The notes: generated by a model from the sequence alone, not told the origin. DNA of 34,381 nucleotides from JBFLVQ01 sp040758525 (GCA_040758525.1 JBFLVQ010000020.1:1-34381); one strand, 5' to 3'. Numbered from the stretch's first letter, positions 23,574-31,916 are shown. Program-made: numbers and translations.

Positions 23574-26045
23574 ATGGCGTTAGTTGGAGATCTTAAAGAT
23601 CTTCCTTTAGCAGATATCATTCAGATTAATTGTATCGGCCACAATATGGCCCGCTTGCTGGTCCATTATCCGGTCGGCGATGCCATCTTCTATTTTCAAG
23701 ATGGTGAAGTGTTTGATGCTCGGCTAGGGGAGCTTTCTGGTGTCAATGCAATCTACGAGGCGCTGAAATATAATGAAGGCGCTTTCCGTATTGATGCTGG
23801 GGTATCAGCACCTAACCGCACAATCTTCAAACCCTGGGCCGAACTGTTGATGGATGGCTTGCGTCGTCTTGATGAGGCGAAAGCTGGTATTATCAGCCAA
23901 ACTGATGAATCAGAATTTATCCGCACCGGCCAGAGCTTCTTGGAACGTTCTCGTCCTGGTACTGCCCCTTTAGCTGCTAAGAAAGAGCTAGATGTCGTTG
24001 GCACGGTAATCAATGAAAAATACCGTATTGACAGCAAGATTAAAGAGGGAGAGTTAGGCACGATGTATCGTGCTACGCATATGCAAATGGATGTACCGGT
24101 AGCAATTAAGGTACTACATTCGCACCTCGTCAATGATCAACCAGCAGTCGAGCGTTTCCGCCGTGGCGCACATGCCGCCGCACGTATACACCATCCCAAT
24201 GCAATCAGTGTAATCGACTTTGGCAGCAGCCGCGATAATATCGTCTATATTGCCATGGAATACCTAGACGGTCAGACGCTACGTGACCGTATTAGCGAAC
24301 GCCAATATATCCCCGCCGAGGAACTTGCCAAGATTCTGCGCCAGATCTGTGCTGGCTTGGAGGCAGCACACCGTCAAGGAATTATTCACCGCGATATCAA
24401 GCCAGAAAATATTATGCTCTATGATAGTAGCGGTGAAGAACTGGTGAAGGTGCTCGATTTTGGTATTGCGAAATTGAAAGCGCTTAGCGAGGCCGGTGTT
24501 CTTACTGCACATGGCTTAGTAATGGGTACACATAGTTATATGTCTCCAGAACTATGTGAGGGAGCAGAGATCGATAACCGTTCCGATGTCTATTCGCTAG
24601 GCGTAGTGCTCTATGAAGCACTTACTGGACAACTGCCTTTTATTGCCCCTACACCAGTGAGTGTTGCCCTCAAACATATTGGCGAAAGGCCCCAGTCATT
24701 ACGCATAATTCGCCCGGAGATTTCAGAAAGTATTGATCACGTTGTGTTGCGTGCGTTGGAAAAGCGGCCTGAAGATCGCCAACAATCGGCGCTTGAATTG
24801 GCCAAAGAGTTTGAAGAAGCACTTACTGTTAAGTCGAAGTTGCCAGGTATTGCCGCGTCTGCTACTTCGCCATCCTTTGTGCCACCTAAACCAGCACGGT
24901 TTGAGCAATTTCAGCCCAGTGATCAGTTCGCCACCCGAGGCATCCCTGAGATTAGCGCAGGTGAGTTGGGCGAGCCCAGGACACGACTACCTAAACCATT
25001 TGATGTACTCTATGATCCAGCTCTTTCTAGTGGCCGCAATGGCGGTGCTACTAATAGCATCTCACCGCTCCCTGAGCCCTACACTGAGCCGCTGCATGAC
25101 CTCAACACACAACCACTGTTAGCAAATCAAGTTGACACACTGCAAAGCGTGATTGTAGAAGAACAACCAAGCATATTGTATAGGTTGTTGAGATCAAACA
25201 AATTCCTTTTCGTTTTTTCAACCTTTACCGCACTTGTGATCTTTCTTGGCGCATTGATTCTCTGGCAGTACTTTAAAAGACAAGCCTTGATCTATCCCCC
25301 GCCTGCACCACCAACTGTAGAGATTAAGCCGGTAGCGACTTCCCCTATAGGAGAGATGATCTTAATTCCAGCGGGAAAGTTTCAGATGGGACGCAGTATC
25401 AAAGAAGGCGCCTCTCCTGACGAGACTCCTGTTCATGAAGTGAAGGTAGCCAACTTCTATTTGGGTCGCTATGAGGTTACCAATAAAGAATATCGTGAAT
25501 TTGTCATTGCTCAAAGCGCAAAGCCGCCGGTAGGCTGGAATGGAGTCAACTATCCTCCTGGCACAGACAATTTTCCTGTTACTAATATAAGCTGGCAAGA
25601 TGTGCAGGCCTATTGTGATTGGCTCTCGAAGACAAAAGGGGAACACTATCGCCTGCCTACAGAAGAGGAATGGGAATATGCCGCCCGTGGTAGTGATGGA
25701 CGTATCTACCCTTGGGGAGCAAATTTTGATGCCAAACTTACTGTCTCTGGTGAGTTTGGCGGCGGTAAGAGTATTCCTGTAGATAGTCAACTGTTAGCCG
25801 GCGATAAAGGTCCATTTGGTAATATCGGCTTAGCTGGTAATGTTACTGAATGGACTTCAAGTACATACCGCCTCTACCCAGGCTCGAAGGCCAAATTGGA
25901 CAAGAATTGTCTAAATTGCCGTATTTATCGTGGTGGCAACTATCGATCTTCACAACGCGGTCTGACCAACAGTTACCGTGGTTGGAACCACGAGAATTAC
26001 ATTGAAGAGCGGTTGGGTTTCCGCATTGCCAAAGACGCTAAATAA
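23574..26045 (+). CDS. Membrane receptor Ser/Thr kinase: DUF4388 - kinase - TM - SUMF1-like domain
   Basis: The 823-aa protein has four parts. Residues 1-100 are a DUF4388 (PATAN-like) domain. Residues 150-415 are a complete Hanks-type kinase: Lys179, HRDIKPEN (His272, Asp274, Asn279), DFG (295-297) and SPE, so it should be active; the P-loop is EGELGT. After a Pro-rich linker a single membrane segment lies near 543-565. Residues 592-820 are a formylglycine-generating/SUMF1-fold domain on the outside of the cell membrane (MILIPAGKFQMG, LPTEEEWEYAARG, GNVTEW, YRGGNYR, GFRIA). This domain lacks the C-terminal Cys pair used by true FGEs (NSYRGW instead), so it is probably a binding or sensing module. 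A small gene follows 1 nt after the stop. Confidence 0.95.
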   Translation: MALVGDLKDLPLADIIQINCIGHNMARLLVHYPVGDAIFYFQDGEVFDARLGELSGVNAIYEALKYNEGAFRIDAGVSAPNRTIFKPWAELLMDGLRRLDEAKAGIISQTDESEFIRTGQSFLERSRPGTAPLAAKKELDVVGTVINEKYRIDSKIKEGELGTMYRATHMQMDVPVAIKVLHSHLVNDQPAVERFRRGAHAAARIHHPNAISVIDFGSSRDNIVYIAMEYLDGQTLRDRISERQYIPAEELAKILRQICAGLEAAHRQGIIHRDIKPENIMLYDSSGEELVKVLDFGIAKLKALSEAGVLTAHGLVMGTHSYMSPELCEGAEIDNRSDVYSLGVVLYEALTGQLPFIAPTPVSVALKHIGERPQSLRIIRPEISESIDHVVLRALEKRPEDRQQSALELAKEFEEALTVKSKLPGIAASATSPSFVPPKPARFEQFQPSDQFATRGIPEISAGELGEPRTRLPKPFDVLYDPALSSGRNGGATNSISPLPEPYTEPLHDLNTQPLLANQVDTLQSVIVEEQPSILYRLLRSNKFLFVFSTFTALVIFLGALILWQYFKRQALIYPPPAPPTVEIKPVATSPIGEMILIPAGKFQMGRSIKEGASPDETPVHEVKVANFYLGRYEVTNKEYREFVIAQSAKPPVGWNGVNYPPGTDNFPVTNISWQDVQAYCDWLSKTKGEHYRLPTEEEWEYAARGSDGRIYPWGANFDAKLTVSGEFGGGKSIPVDSQLLAGDKGPFGNIGLAGNVTEWTSSTYRLYPGSKAKLDKNCLNCRIYRGGNYRSSQRGLTNSYRGWNHENYIEERLGFRIAKDAK

Positions 26046-26046
26046 G

Positions 26047-26289
26047 ATGAAGCACGAGCCACTCGATTCCAACCTTAATCAAACCGGATACTATGCCAGC
26101 GATAAACAGACTTCGGCAGATATTGGCGATCTGATCCGTGTGCAGCATAGCGATGGAATCTATTATGCTGAAGTTATTGCGATCGAGACCGGTGATGCTG
26201 GTGAAGTTCTTGTCTTTCAATATGTCAAGCCGGTTATCGAGCAGCAGGATACACCATTGTTTCGGCTCAATCACCCTTTCCCCAGCTAA
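26047..26289 (+). CDS. Small hypothetical protein downstream of the receptor kinase
   Basis: The 80-aa product begins at the ATG at 26047, 1 nt after the kinase stop, so translation is probably coupled. It has no signal peptide or membrane helix. After a polar 25-residue start it contains a compact beta-rich segment (GDLIRVQHSDGIYYAEVIAI, then EVLVFQYVKPVI) resembling a small SH3-like or Tudor-like barrel, but this is only a pattern match. A longer frame starting at 25978 lies inside the kinase gene and is not preferred. Confidence 0.6.
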   Translation: MKHEPLDSNLNQTGYYASDKQTSADIGDLIRVQHSDGIYYAEVIAIETGDAGEVLVFQYVKPVIEQQDTPLFRLNHPFPS

Positions 26290-26298
26290 CGATCAGTT

Positions 26299-26526
26299 AT
26301 GTTTCAACGTAACGATCCTGAGAGCCATTACAAAATTTTTGTCTTGCCATTCCTAGAGGAGTTTGGTACTGACACCTTGGCACCGGAACTTGCGCTGGCT
26401 GCAACTAAGCTGGCGGCTTGTATAGAGGCTCTTTCTTATACCCGGGATGAGTGGGTACGCGAAGGCATTATAGATGACTATTGGCTCTGGTGGGCACGTT
26501 TCCAAGCCTGGACTTGCGAAGGATAA
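26299..26526 (+). CDS. Small acidic hypothetical protein
   Basis: This 75-aa protein starts 9 nt after the preceding 80-aa gene and continues the same tandem. It is helical, Trp-rich (four Trp in the last 25 residues) and acidic, with no recognised motif; its start has only a weak Shine-Dalgarno. Close spacing with the two genes before it suggests one transcript with the receptor kinase. It could form a small helical hairpin or protein-binding element. I assign no function. Confidence 0.55.
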   Translation: MFQRNDPESHYKIFVLPFLEEFGTDTLAPELALAATKLAACIEALSYTRDEWVREGIIDDYWLWWARFQAWTCEG

Positions 26527-26582
26527 GCCTGTCTTCTGTGAGTGGTTGTCAAAGTGTGTATCTTTCCGTTACGATCCTTTTT

Positions 26583-27491
26583 ATGTATAAACTTCGAGCT
26601 GTTATTACTACCCTGGCAATAATCTTAGCGCTGTTTGCCAATACGCTGACAGGAAAATCTGCATTGCAAGCAGCTAAAGAGACTGTTCAACCCACGCTTG
26701 CTACGCCTGCAGAAATCCAGTCTGAACTCTGTACTGTGCCATCTGACAACCGCGAACGTGAGACAGCCATGGCTAAACTCTTTATTCAAGCTGGCGCAAC
26801 TGAAGAGGAGGTGCACCGTCAAGCGATTGCCCAAACTCCTACACCAGCCGCTAATGTCTATGTTAGCAAGTCTGGCCGTACTGATAATGTAATCGTTGTA
26901 GGTGCCCATATTGACCATGTCAGCGTCGGACAGGGCGTTATTGATGATTGGAGCGGTGCGACATTAGTCGCCAACATCTACCAAGCACTACGCTCCTTAC
27001 AAACTAATCACACTATTGTATTCATAGGATTTGCTAGTGAAGAGAGAGGACTAATTGGCTCGCGTGCTTATGTAGCAGCACTCTCAACTACAGAAAAGGC
27101 ACGCCATAAGGCAATGTTCAATCTTGAATGTTTAGGGGTTGGTGAAGCACATATTTGGGAGAACGGTTCCGATCAGAGGTTGGCAGAACTATTACATAGT
27201 GTGGCAACACGCGAGAAGATCCCTTTGCATAATCATATACTACATGGCGTAAGTGCAGACTCGAATCCTTTTCGTGCCGAGCAGATCCCTGCCCTTACTA
27301 TGGATGGACTGCCACAAGAACAATTCTCCTACATACATTCAGAGAAAGATACTTGTGCTAATGTCAACCAGGCTTATTACTATGATGCCTACCGATTGGC
27401 AGTAAGATATGTACTGGAATTAGACCGCTCACTGGCAGAAACGAAAATAGAAACAGGAATAGAAATGGGACGCGATGACAAAACAGAATGA
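26583..27491 (+). CDS. Secreted M28-family zinc metallopeptidase
   Basis: From the ATG at 26583 the protein has 302 aa with a signal peptide (1-29, MYKLRAV then a hydrophobic stretch). The M28 di-zinc pattern is visible: H109 in GAHIDH, bridging Asp in IDDWSG (D121/D122), the catalytic/ligand Glu pair in ASEERG (E153, E154), the acidic ligand in NLECLG (E182) and H252 in YIHSEKD. Members are aminopeptidases acting outside the cytoplasm. The longest frame starts at 26481 inside the previous gene and would add 34 residues without family similarity, so I prefer 26583, whose N-terminus is a proper signal. The UDG gene overlaps its 3' end by 17 nt. Confidence 0.9.
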   Translation: MYKLRAVITTLAIILALFANTLTGKSALQAAKETVQPTLATPAEIQSELCTVPSDNRERETAMAKLFIQAGATEEEVHRQAIAQTPTPAANVYVSKSGRTDNVIVVGAHIDHVSVGQGVIDDWSGATLVANIYQALRSLQTNHTIVFIGFASEERGLIGSRAYVAALSTTEKARHKAMFNLECLGVGEAHIWENGSDQRLAELLHSVATREKIPLHNHILHGVSADSNPFRAEQIPALTMDGLPQEQFSYIHSEKDTCANVNQAYYYDAYRLAVRYVLELDRSLAETKIETGIEMGRDDKTE

Positions 27492-28311
27492 GAGTGAGCG
27501 TGCTGAATACTTGGTATTGCTCAGCGCAGTCCGTGAACATCTACAGTTTTATCGTGAGATGGGGCTGACACAATTAGGTGGATACAACAAAGTAGCTTCA
27601 CAAATACCTAAATCTACTGTAGAGGCTCCCGAAACAACCAATGAGACTATGGCAAAAAAGAAGACGTCATCCTCAAAAGCGGCTCTCGATCAACAATCAC
27701 TATTTGATCTGAATGAGCCGACATCTGAAACAGCACGCACAAAGGCAGATACAGAAACACTTACAGAGATTCGTGGAGAAGTCGGCAATTGTAGCAGTTT
27801 GTGCCCCAATGCTACTAATGTTGTCTTTGGCGAAGGTAATCCACACGCCGAACTGATGTTTGTTGGCGAAGCTCCTGGTGCTGACGAGGACGCTACTGGC
27901 CGCCCATTTGTCGGGCGCGCTGGTCAATTGCTTGATAAGATTATTGAAGCAATTGGCCTCAAGCGCGAGGATGTCTATATAACTAATGTTGTAAAGTGTC
28001 GACCACCCGGTAATCGTAAACCAGAAAAGGATGAGATTGAAGCTTGTGAGCCTTTCCTCTTCCGTGAGATCGAAGTTATAAAGCCAAAAGTTATTGTTGC
28101 GCTGGGCGCTACTCCACTCTTCTCATTGCTACGTAGCAAGGAAGGCATTACTAAAGTCCGTGGCGAATTCCAAGACTTCCATGGCATACCAATAATGCCC
28201 ACTTTTCATCCTGCCTTCCTACTGCGTGTGCCTGAGCGTAAACGTGAGGTTTGGGAGGATATGAAGAAGGTAAAGGCCAAGTTGCAGGAGTTACGTGCCA
28301 TACGGATGTGA
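27475..28311 (+). CDS. Family 4 uracil-DNA glycosylase ([4Fe-4S])
   Basis: This 278-aa protein has a disordered N-terminal extension (1-95) and a family 4/5 UDG domain. Motifs: GEAPGADEDATGRPFVGRAG (131-150), NVVKCRPPGNR (171-181), and THPA-type FHPAFLLR (H245). It removes uracil from DNA. Fe-S cysteines are C106, C110, C175 and C191; the first pair is C-x3-C where the family usually has C-x2-C. The extension carries QQSLF (73-77), which looks like a sliding-clamp binding pentapeptide. It overlaps the M28 gene by 17 nt, so translation is likely coupled. The start ATG at 27475 is supported by GGGACGCG only weakly. Confidence 0.9.
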   Translation: MTKQNESERAEYLVLLSAVREHLQFYREMGLTQLGGYNKVASQIPKSTVEAPETTNETMAKKKTSSSKAALDQQSLFDLNEPTSETARTKADTETLTEIRGEVGNCSSLCPNATNVVFGEGNPHAELMFVGEAPGADEDATGRPFVGRAGQLLDKIIEAIGLKREDVYITNVVKCRPPGNRKPEKDEIEACEPFLFREIEVIKPKVIVALGATPLFSLLRSKEGITKVRGEFQDFHGIPIMPTFHPAFLLRVPERKREVWEDMKKVKAKLQELRAIRM

Positions 28312-28322
28312 TATCTAATCGT

Positions 28323-29270
28323 CTATTGCTGTTGCTCTCGAAACCATTTCGCAGTGCGTGCAATACCTTCTTGGAAACCAATATTGACTCGATAATTAAG
28401 TAGCCTTATTGCTTTCGAAATATCGGCGTATGAATCCTGCACATCACCTGCGCGCGAGTCGGTGAATTCCAGTGCCAGAGGTATATTAAGCGCCTCACTA
28501 AGTGTACGCGCTAGTTCATTGACGGTGTGATTCTCACCTCCAGCAACATTGAGCACTTCACCAGCAACCTCGCCGCTTGCTGTCATCGCAAGCAAGTTAG
28601 CCTCTACAACATTATCAATATAGGTGAAATCGCGTGTCTGCTCGCCATCACCGTAGATAAGAGGGCGACGATCTGACAATAATGCCTCAATAAAACGTGG
28701 AATAACTGCAGCATATTGTGAGTGGCTATCTTGACGTGGGCCAAAAACGTTGAAGTAGCGTAAACTCACCGTCTCCAGCCGATAGACTGAGGTGAAAAGC
28801 TGACAGTAGATCTCTCCAGTAAGTTTTGAGAGTGCATATGGCGAGAGTGGTGTGGGCGACATCATTTCATGTTTGGGTAATGTAGGGGTGTTGCCATAGA
28901 CTGAAGAACTTGATGCATAGACGACACGGCGTACGCCTGTCTGTCGTGCAGCAAGTAGTAGTTTAAGCGTGCCTGTGCTATTACATTCATGTGTAGTGAG
29001 TGGATCGTCTATGGAACGTGGCACAGAGCCAAGTGCGGCTTGATGTAGAATATAGACACTGCCTGTGACTGCTTCTTTTACTGCTATATCATCACGTAAA
29101 TCGGCTTCATAAAGCTCGATCTCATCAAGCACTTGGGCAAGATTAGCCTGTCGGCCTGTGCTAAAGTTATCAAGCACACGCACATGATAGCCTTCTTTAA
29201 GTAGACGCTCCACCAAATGGCTGCCGATAAAGCCAGCACCGCCAGTAACCAGTACCGTCTCTCGTCTCAT
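28323..29270 (-). CDS. NAD-dependent UDP-sugar epimerase
   Basis: Starting at the ATG at 29270 (AAGGAAAAG upstream) gives 315 aa. The extended SDR pattern is complete: Rossmann GGAGFIGSH, the SSSSVYG strand with the catalytic Ser region, and the YALSK (Y-x3-K) pair, then a RYFNVFGPRQ stretch and a GDGEQTRDF segment. The last is typical of UDP-GlcNAc/UDP-Glc 4-epimerases of the WbpP/TviC group that feed surface polysaccharide. The longest frame extends 162 codons further upstream, over the divergent kdsD gene, and that part lacks family similarity. It shares a 103-nt divergent interval with kdsD. Confidence 0.9.
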   Translation of the reverse strand: MRRETVLVTGGAGFIGSHLVERLLKEGYHVRVLDNFSTGRQANLAQVLDEIELYEADLRDDIAVKEAVTGSVYILHQAALGSVPRSIDDPLTTHECNSTGTLKLLLAARQTGVRRVVYASSSSVYGNTPTLPKHEMMSPTPLSPYALSKLTGEIYCQLFTSVYRLETVSLRYFNVFGPRQDSHSQYAAVIPRFIEALLSDRRPLIYGDGEQTRDFTYIDNVVEANLLAMTASGEVAGEVLNVAGGENHTVNELARTLSEALNIPLALEFTDSRAGDVQDSYADISKAIRLLNYRVNIGFQEGIARTAKWFREQQQ

Positions 29271-29373
29271 AATCTTTTCCTTGTAGTAATGATGTCCCAA
29301 GAGCTGCATCTGTTGCGATCTGGCAGCCGATTCCTTGACTTTCCCTTGACTCGATAATAATGTGCCATTTGTT

Positions 29374-30339
29374 ATGACACAAGATCCCAGAAAACTAAAT
29401 ATTATTGAATTGGGCAAACGTGTATTGAAATTGGAAGCAGCCGCATTGCAACAGGTCTCAGAACGTCTTAATGAGAACTTTGCACAAGCAGTTTTGCTCC
29501 TTGCTAGCAGCCCTGGCAAGGTGATCTGTTCAGGAGTGGGTAAAGCAGGACTGATCGCACAGAAGGTAGCAGCAACTTTTGCCTCAACTGGAATACCGGC
29601 CTTCTTTCTACATCCTGCAGAAGCGATGCATGGTGATTTAGGGATGGCCGCTAGAGGAGATATCGCCTTGATATTCTCTAACTCTGGTGAGAGCGAAGAA
29701 GTGATTCGGCTACTACCACACCTGCGTAGTCGGGAGGTGTACCGTGTTGCTATCACGGCACGTCAGGACTCTTCACTGGGTCATAGCTCTGATCTAGTAT
29801 TGGAGCTAGGCGTACTTGAGGAAGCCTGTCCATTACAGCTTGCACCATCTAGTTCAACTACTGCGTTACTGGCAATGGGTGATGCATTGGCACTGGCAGC
29901 GCTTGATCTACGTGGTTTTACTATGGAGGATTATGCACGTCTACACCCAGGTGGTAGCATAGGCCGTTTGATGAGTCGTGTAGAGGGGTTAATGCGTACA
30001 GGGGCACGTTGTCCAACAGTTGTGGCTACAGCAAATGTACGTGTTACGGTAACAACGATCACACGGGCAAGAGCTGGCTTAGCCTGTGTTGTTGATGAGG
30101 CTGGTCGGTTGCTTGGTGTCTTTACTGACGGTGATTTTCGCCGCCATTGGGAGCGTAATGGCGAGATCGGCGATCTGCCTGTAAGTAATCTAATGACACG
30201 TCCTGGGCTACATGTCTATGTTGGTATGTTAGTACGTGATGCCAAGAGTCTAATGGGTGAACGGCATGTAAACGCGCTGCCAGTGCTAGATCAGGAACAA
30301 CGTGTGGTAGGTCTGCTGGATCTACAGGATATCGTATAG
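29374..30339 (+). CDS. kdsD: Arabinose-5-phosphate isomerase (KdsD/KpsF family)
   Basis: The 321-aa protein has an N-terminal SIS domain (about 45-180) and two CBS domains (about 200-320). The family landmarks are visible: VCSGVGKAG-like segment with K57, the HGDLG motif (H86), the sugar-phosphate binding SNSGES, and HPGGSIGR before the CBS pair. It converts ribulose-5-P to arabinose-5-P, the first step to Kdo and hence LPS. The longest frame begins with GTG at 29362; the ATG at 29374 gives the family-like MTQDP start. It is followed 2 nt later by a LexA-fold gene and is divergent from the epimerase, fitting a cell-surface glycan locus. Confidence 0.95.
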   Translation: MTQDPRKLNIIELGKRVLKLEAAALQQVSERLNENFAQAVLLLASSPGKVICSGVGKAGLIAQKVAATFASTGIPAFFLHPAEAMHGDLGMAARGDIALIFSNSGESEEVIRLLPHLRSREVYRVAITARQDSSLGHSSDLVLELGVLEEACPLQLAPSSSTTALLAMGDALALAALDLRGFTMEDYARLHPGGSIGRLMSRVEGLMRTGARCPTVVATANVRVTVTTITRARAGLACVVDEAGRLLGVFTDGDFRRHWERNGEIGDLPVSNLMTRPGLHVYVGMLVRDAKSLMGERHVNALPVLDQEQRVVGLLDLQDIV

Positions 30340-30341
30340 CG

Positions 30342-30821
30342 ATGTTGCCAGACACCTACCTTACTGAAGGCATACGTTTACAGCCCTGTCGAGCCGATTT
30401 TGGCTTGGCGGCGGTAGTCTATCGTGCCAGCTTTGGCGCTCGTTCCTATTTTGATCCTGAAGAGCGTACCGAACAGATCCCTGCTGATATTACTGGGTTG
30501 AATGCCCAGCCTTCTGGCTGGGTTGTGCTTGAGTTGATACGTGAACCTGAACTGGTTATTGTGACCGTCGGTGACCTGTTGGCAGTACGTCGTACACGTA
30601 CACCACGTAATGGTCAGATTGCCATTGTCAAGACCGATGAACAGGTATTGATTCGCCGTGTCTTTGCAAATGGAACACATGCGGTACTAAGATCATTAGC
30701 ACACGCCCCTGATATTTTAACTGTCCCAGCGGCTGTTGAAGTACGTGGCACGATCGAGGGGTTGGCACTTGAGGGTTGCTGGTATAAGTTGATCACCAGT
30801 GAGCAACTACCTGAAAGATAG
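30342..30821 (+). CDS. LexA/S24-fold domain protein without the catalytic dyad
   Basis: This 159-aa protein matches the C-terminal domain of LexA/S24 peptidases: VGDLLAVRRTRTPRNGQ (76-92) mirrors LexA's DGDLLAVHKTQDVRNGQ, and KTDEQVLIRRVF follows in the place of the DDEVTVKRL strand. The nucleophile Ser of GMSM aligns with Glu68 and the general-base Lys with Arg105, so self-cleavage should be lost. It has no N-terminal HTH. It is 2 nt after kdsD and translationally coupled to it. Role unknown; a non-cleaving dimerisation or partner-binding module is plausible. Its stop is 5 nt from the convergent Smr gene. Confidence 0.65.
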   Translation: MLPDTYLTEGIRLQPCRADFGLAAVVYRASFGARSYFDPEERTEQIPADITGLNAQPSGWVVLELIREPELVIVTVGDLLAVRRTRTPRNGQIAIVKTDEQVLIRRVFANGTHAVLRSLAHAPDILTVPAAVEVRGTIEGLALEGCWYKLITSEQLPER

Positions 30822-30826
30822 TAGTT

Positions 30827-31138
30827 TCACTGAGCCTTATCTATTTTTAGGATTGCAATAGTTGCTCCCCAACCACCCGCTTCTGGACCAGCATCAGTAA
30901 AAGATTCGACATAGGGGCTTTTGTCAAGCAGGCTACGTACAATTTCACGCTGCACACCTATACCTTTGCCATGAATGATACGCACCTGTGGAAAACCGTG
31001 CTGATAGCATTGATAGAGATATTCTTCGACTAGCTCCTTGATCTCTTTGGGGGCAAAGGTATGTAGATCAATAGTGTCCTCAATCGGCAAGATGATTGGC
31101 TGGTCGTTAAATTCTGGTGGTAGATCATCGCTGTTCAT
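30827..31138 (-). CDS. Stand-alone Smr-domain protein
   Basis: At 103 aa this is essentially one Smr domain, as found at the MutS2 C-terminus. It has the IDLHTF strand (DLHG position, with Thr in place of Gly) and the conserved loop VRIIHGKGIGVQREIV (HGKGxG). Smr domains are DNA/RNA nicking or nucleic-acid-binding modules, and small Smr proteins take part in ribosome rescue or recombination control in some bacteria. It follows the zinc-ribbon membrane protein by 8 nt, so the two are probably co-transcribed. Confidence 0.88.
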   Translation of the reverse strand: MNSDDLPPEFNDQPIILPIEDTIDLHTFAPKEIKELVEEYLYQCYQHGFPQVRIIHGKGIGVQREIVRSLLDKSPYVESFTDAGPEAGGWGATIAILKIDKAQ

Positions 31139-31146
31139 CTACTTTA

Positions 31147-31683
31147 TTACTTCATTTCTTTCAAGCGCACGGGTTGTGGCTGGGATGGTTTCAGTTGCGC
31201 AGTAGTATGTTCAGTTACGCTGGGTGGTTGCAAAAGGAATGCTTCAGCATTGGACGGCGATTTGGGGGTGGCAACTATTTGTGGTTTATCTTTGCTCTTT
31301 GGCTCAGTCTCAGTAGGAACTACTAGCACAGTGCCTTTCTCTGGTTTGTACATTATGATCCCATAGAGCCAGAATAGTATCCCTCCAGTAAGGAAGAGGA
31401 AGAAGAACATTGCTAGATCCTCTAATAACCGGCCCGCTTCCCAATTAAATTTATGCACGATCTCGCTGACAATCATCATTGTAATAAGGTAAAGAAAACC
31501 TACTGCAATAATGACAAACCCTACACCTTTAAACTTTTGCCGCTTTCTTTCGGGTGACTGTTTGGGTGGCAGCGGTTTTAATAATCCCGCGATCGCCTGC
31601 TTGATTAAACTGACATTGGCACCACAACTACTGCAGAAATTGGTCTCCCCAACAACCTCTTTTCCACAATTTGGACAGAACAT
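31147..31683 (-). CDS. Zinc-ribbon membrane protein
   Basis: The 178-aa protein begins with a short zinc ribbon (CPNCG near residue 3-7 and CSSCG near 17-21, C-x2-C-x10-C-x2-C). It then has a basic stretch, two membrane helices (about 52-72 and 89-109), and a Pro/Glu/Ser-rich cytoplasmic tail of about 65 residues. The layout is common for small bacterial membrane proteins of unknown role. A GGAGG ribosome binding site precedes the ATG on the minus strand. It is divergent from the ABC permease pair across 233 nt that hold a perfect inverted repeat. Confidence 0.85.
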   Translation of the reverse strand: MFCPNCGKEVVGETNFCSSCGANVSLIKQAIAGLLKPLPPKQSPERKRQKFKGVGFVIIAVGFLYLITMMIVSEIVHKFNWEAGRLLEDLAMFFFLFLTGGILFWLYGIIMYKPEKGTVLVVPTETEPKSKDKPQIVATPKSPSNAEAFLLQPPSVTEHTTAQLKPSQPQPVRLKEMK

Positions 31684-31845
31684 AGTTTAGCTTCCTCCAG
31701 GCCGATCGTTATGCTAATTACACTACCAAAGTGGGCGAGTTGGCGCAAGCGCTGCCATTAGCAAAAAACGTTTAGGCTGTCTGTTAAGTTGCTAGAAACT
31801 CGCTGTATAAAATGGCTTGTGGTAAACTAGTCTGCGCAAAGAAAA

Positions 31846-31870
31846 GTGAAACTTTGGCGGAAAGTTTCAC
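31846..31870. promoter_or_regulatory. Perfect 10-bp inverted repeat before the ABC permease genes
   Basis: GTGAAACTTT (31846-31855) and AAAGTTTCAC (31861-31870) are exact reverse complements around GGCGG. It ends 46 nt before the preferred start at 31917. A TATAAA box is at about 31805-31810. No T-tract follows, so it suits an operator or leader hairpin better than a terminator. Confidence 0.6.
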
Positions 31871-31916
31871 GTTAACGACTACAACTGTGACAAAACTCTA
31901 TAGCCAGAGGTTTCCG

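Noticed and set aside
26481..26582. 34-codon N-terminal extension of the M28 peptidase
   Set aside because: It overlaps the 75-aa gene and hides the signal peptide that begins at 26583.
29271..29756. 162-codon N-terminal extension of the epimerase
   Set aside because: It overlaps kdsD on the opposite strand and precedes the Rossmann motif with unrelated low-complexity sequence.
31812..31916. 35-codon N-terminal extension of the first permease
   Set aside because: It runs across the inverted repeat and has no family similarity; the ATG at 31917 has a Shine-Dalgarno and a family-like start.
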